NCBI GenBank assembly: GCA_026193125.1
Contig: JAPHSC010000343.1
Span: 1-14,447, forward strand
Origin: Gammaproteobacteria bacterium
Lineage (GTDB): Bacteria > Pseudomonadota > Gammaproteobacteria > Steroidobacterales > BM003
Direction: 5' to 3'
Length of the DNA: 14,447 bases
The position numbers were made by a program, and so were the translations under genes. The notes below the pieces were generated by a model that ran no database searches, was not told the origin of the DNA, and saw only the letters and a list, made by a program, of their open reading frames with translations. Numbering within the stretch: the stretch's first letter is position 1; the number at the start of each line of letters is the position of its first letter. Positions 13,192-14,447 of the stretch are shown piece after piece.

Positions 13192-14447
13192 GTGGATTAC
13201 AAGGATACGCTGAACCTTCCCATGACGGAGTTCCCCATGAAGGCGAACCTGGCCAATCGCGAGCCGGCCATGCTCAAGCATTGGCAGGACTCGGGTCGCT
13301 ATGAACGGCTCAGGGAGCACTGCAAGGGACGTCCGCGCTTTGTGCTCATGGATGGTCCTCCCTACGCCAATGGTGACATCCACATTGGTCATGCCGTCAA
13401 CAAGGTGCTCAAGGACATGGTGGTGCGCAGCCGCGCCCTGGACGGTTTTGACGCACCCTACGTGCCTGGCTGGGACTGCCATGGCCTGCCCATTGAACTG
13501 GTGGTGGAAAAGAAATACGGACGCGTGGGGCACAAGCTGGACGCTCGCGCCTTCCGCGCCGCCTGCCGGGAATATGCCGCCAAACAAGTGGACGGACAGC
13601 GTGAGGACTTCAAGCGCCTTGGGATCCTGGGTGACTGGGATAATCCTTATCTTACGATGAACCCGGGCTATGAAGCGGAGCAGTTGCGAGCCTTCGCAAA
13701 GATCATCGAAAACGGGCACTTGTACAAGGGTTACAAGCCGGTCCACTGGTGTCTGGACTGCCGCTCGGCCCTGGCCGAGGCCGAGGTTGAATACCAGGAC
13801 AAGACATCGTTCAGTATTGACGTGCGCTTCAAAGCCGGGGACGCCCGGGCTGTATTGGAGAGATTCCCCGCGGGCACCGAAGGCGAGGGTGATATCTCGG
13901 TCATTATCTGGACCACTACACCCTGGACACTGCCCGCCAACCAGGCCGTCGCGCTTAACCCGGAAATAAACTACGTCCTGGCGCAGGTCACCACAGACCA
14001 GGGCGCGGAACGCTTCCTGGTAGCAGACGAGTTGCTGCAAAGCGTAGTGAATCGAGTCGGGCTGGAGGGATTCTCCCGGCTGGGCAATGTCAGTGGTGCC
14101 GAACTTGAAGGGCTGAATCTGCGTCATCCTTTCCACGACCGCAGTGTCCCCGTCATCCTGGGTGAACACGTGTCCCTGGAATCGGGAACCGGGGCGGTGC
14201 ATACAGCCCCCGGTCATGGCCAGGAAGATTTTGCGGTAGGTGTGAAATACCAGCTGCCGGTGGAGAATCCGGTGGGGCCGGATGGCTGTTTTGTCACCGG
14301 CACGCAGTACTTCGAGGGCGAACAGGTACACAAGGCCAATCCCCATGTGCTGCAAGTGCTCAAGGAACACGGCGCCCTGCTGCACCAGGAACCCTTGCGT
14401 CACAGTTACCCGCATTGCTGGCGTCACAAGAGCCCGGTAATTTTCCG
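13192..14447 (+). CDS. ileS: Isoleucyl-tRNA synthetase, N-terminal part
   Basis: Partial gene, open to the right edge; 418 codons are present of an expected 930-950. It charges tRNA-Ile. The class I signature is LMDGPPYANGDIHIGH with HIGH at 64-67, followed by YVPGWDCHGLPIEL (90-103). The editing (CP1) domain shows WTTTPWTLPANQAVALNP (240-257) and GTGAVHTAPGHGQEDF (332-347). KMSKS and the zinc site lie beyond the edge. I place the start at GTG 13192 (MDYKDTLNLP), which aligns with MSDYKSTLNLP of E. coli; GTG at 13180 adds four residues and has an AGG 8 bases upstream, so it is a real alternative. It lies 24 bases after ribF and is probably cotranscribed. Confidence 0.97.
   Translation, partial: MDYKDTLNLPMTEFPMKANLANREPAMLKHWQDSGRYERLREHCKGRPRFVLMDGPPYANGDIHIGHAVNKVLKDMVVRSRALDGFDAPYVPGWDCHGLPIELVVEKKYGRVGHKLDARAFRAACREYAAKQVDGQREDFKRLGILGDWDNPYLTMNPGYEAEQLRAFAKIIENGHLYKGYKPVHWCLDCRSALAEAEVEYQDKTSFSIDVRFKAGDARAVLERFPAGTEGEGDISVIIWTTTPWTLPANQAVALNPEINYVLAQVTTDQGAERFLVADELLQSVVNRVGLEGFSRLGNVSGAELEGLNLRHPFHDRSVPVILGEHVSLESGTGAVHTAPGHGQEDFAVGVKYQLPVENPVGPDGCFVTGTQYFEGEQVHKANPHVLQVLKEHGALLHQEPLRHSYPHCWRHKSPVIF

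Noticed and set aside
13006..14427. 473-residue open frame on the minus strand opposite ileS
   Set aside because: A shadow of the GC-rich ileS coding frame; the plus strand encodes clear IleS motifs throughout and the antisense product shows no recognisable domain.

Overview
The window is a stretch of bacterial chromosome, most likely gammaproteobacterial and GC-rich by eye. Evidence for the lineage is the gene order ispB / rplU-rpmA-obgE / rpsT / murJ-ribF-ileS, which follows the core order I remember from Pseudomonas-like gammaproteobacteria, together with the sequences of L21, L27, ObgE, S20, IspB and IleS, which read as gammaproteobacterial. I cannot name a genus. I see no mobile element, CRISPR array, tRNA or rRNA.

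Layout. Positions 1-629 (minus) hold the start of ispB, cut by the window edge. A divergent intergenic region leads to rplU and rpmA, closed by a strong hairpin terminator, then obgE. A shared bidirectional terminator separates obgE from convergent rpsT, which starts with TTG. A short divergent regulatory region (about 2973-3171) then drives rpsT leftward and a large histidine operon rightward. The operon is a TrpR-family regulator followed by hisG-hisD-hisC-hisB-hisH-hisA-hisF-hisIE, ending at 10544. It is followed without a visible terminator by murJ, ribF and the first 418 codons of ileS.

How it works together. The his genes supply a complete PRPP-to-histidine route: HisG (long form), HisIE (bifunctional), HisA, HisHF glutaminase/cyclase, HisB (bifunctional phosphatase-dehydratase), HisC and HisD. 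Almost every junction overlaps by 4, 8 or 19 bases, so translation is probably coupled. I see no histidine-rich leader peptide. Instead the operon starts with a TrpR/YerC-type DNA-binding gene, and a 26-bp near-palindrome covers the predicted -10 element, which suggests autoregulated repression rather than attenuation.

Most notable points: (1) hisF has no ATG, GTG or TTG that would keep its catalytic Asp11; the best start is an ATT placed 8 bases after a strong Shine-Dalgarno sequence. (2) The regulator, palindrome and compact his operon sit between rpsT and murJ, a place where I would not expect them, and proB is absent from its usual place after obgE. (3) The ribF start carries a 14-bp tandem duplication that turns the original ATG into a seven-codon minigene and leaves ribF starting at a GTG formed at the repeat junction. 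The rest is ordinary core genome; I found no wholly new system.
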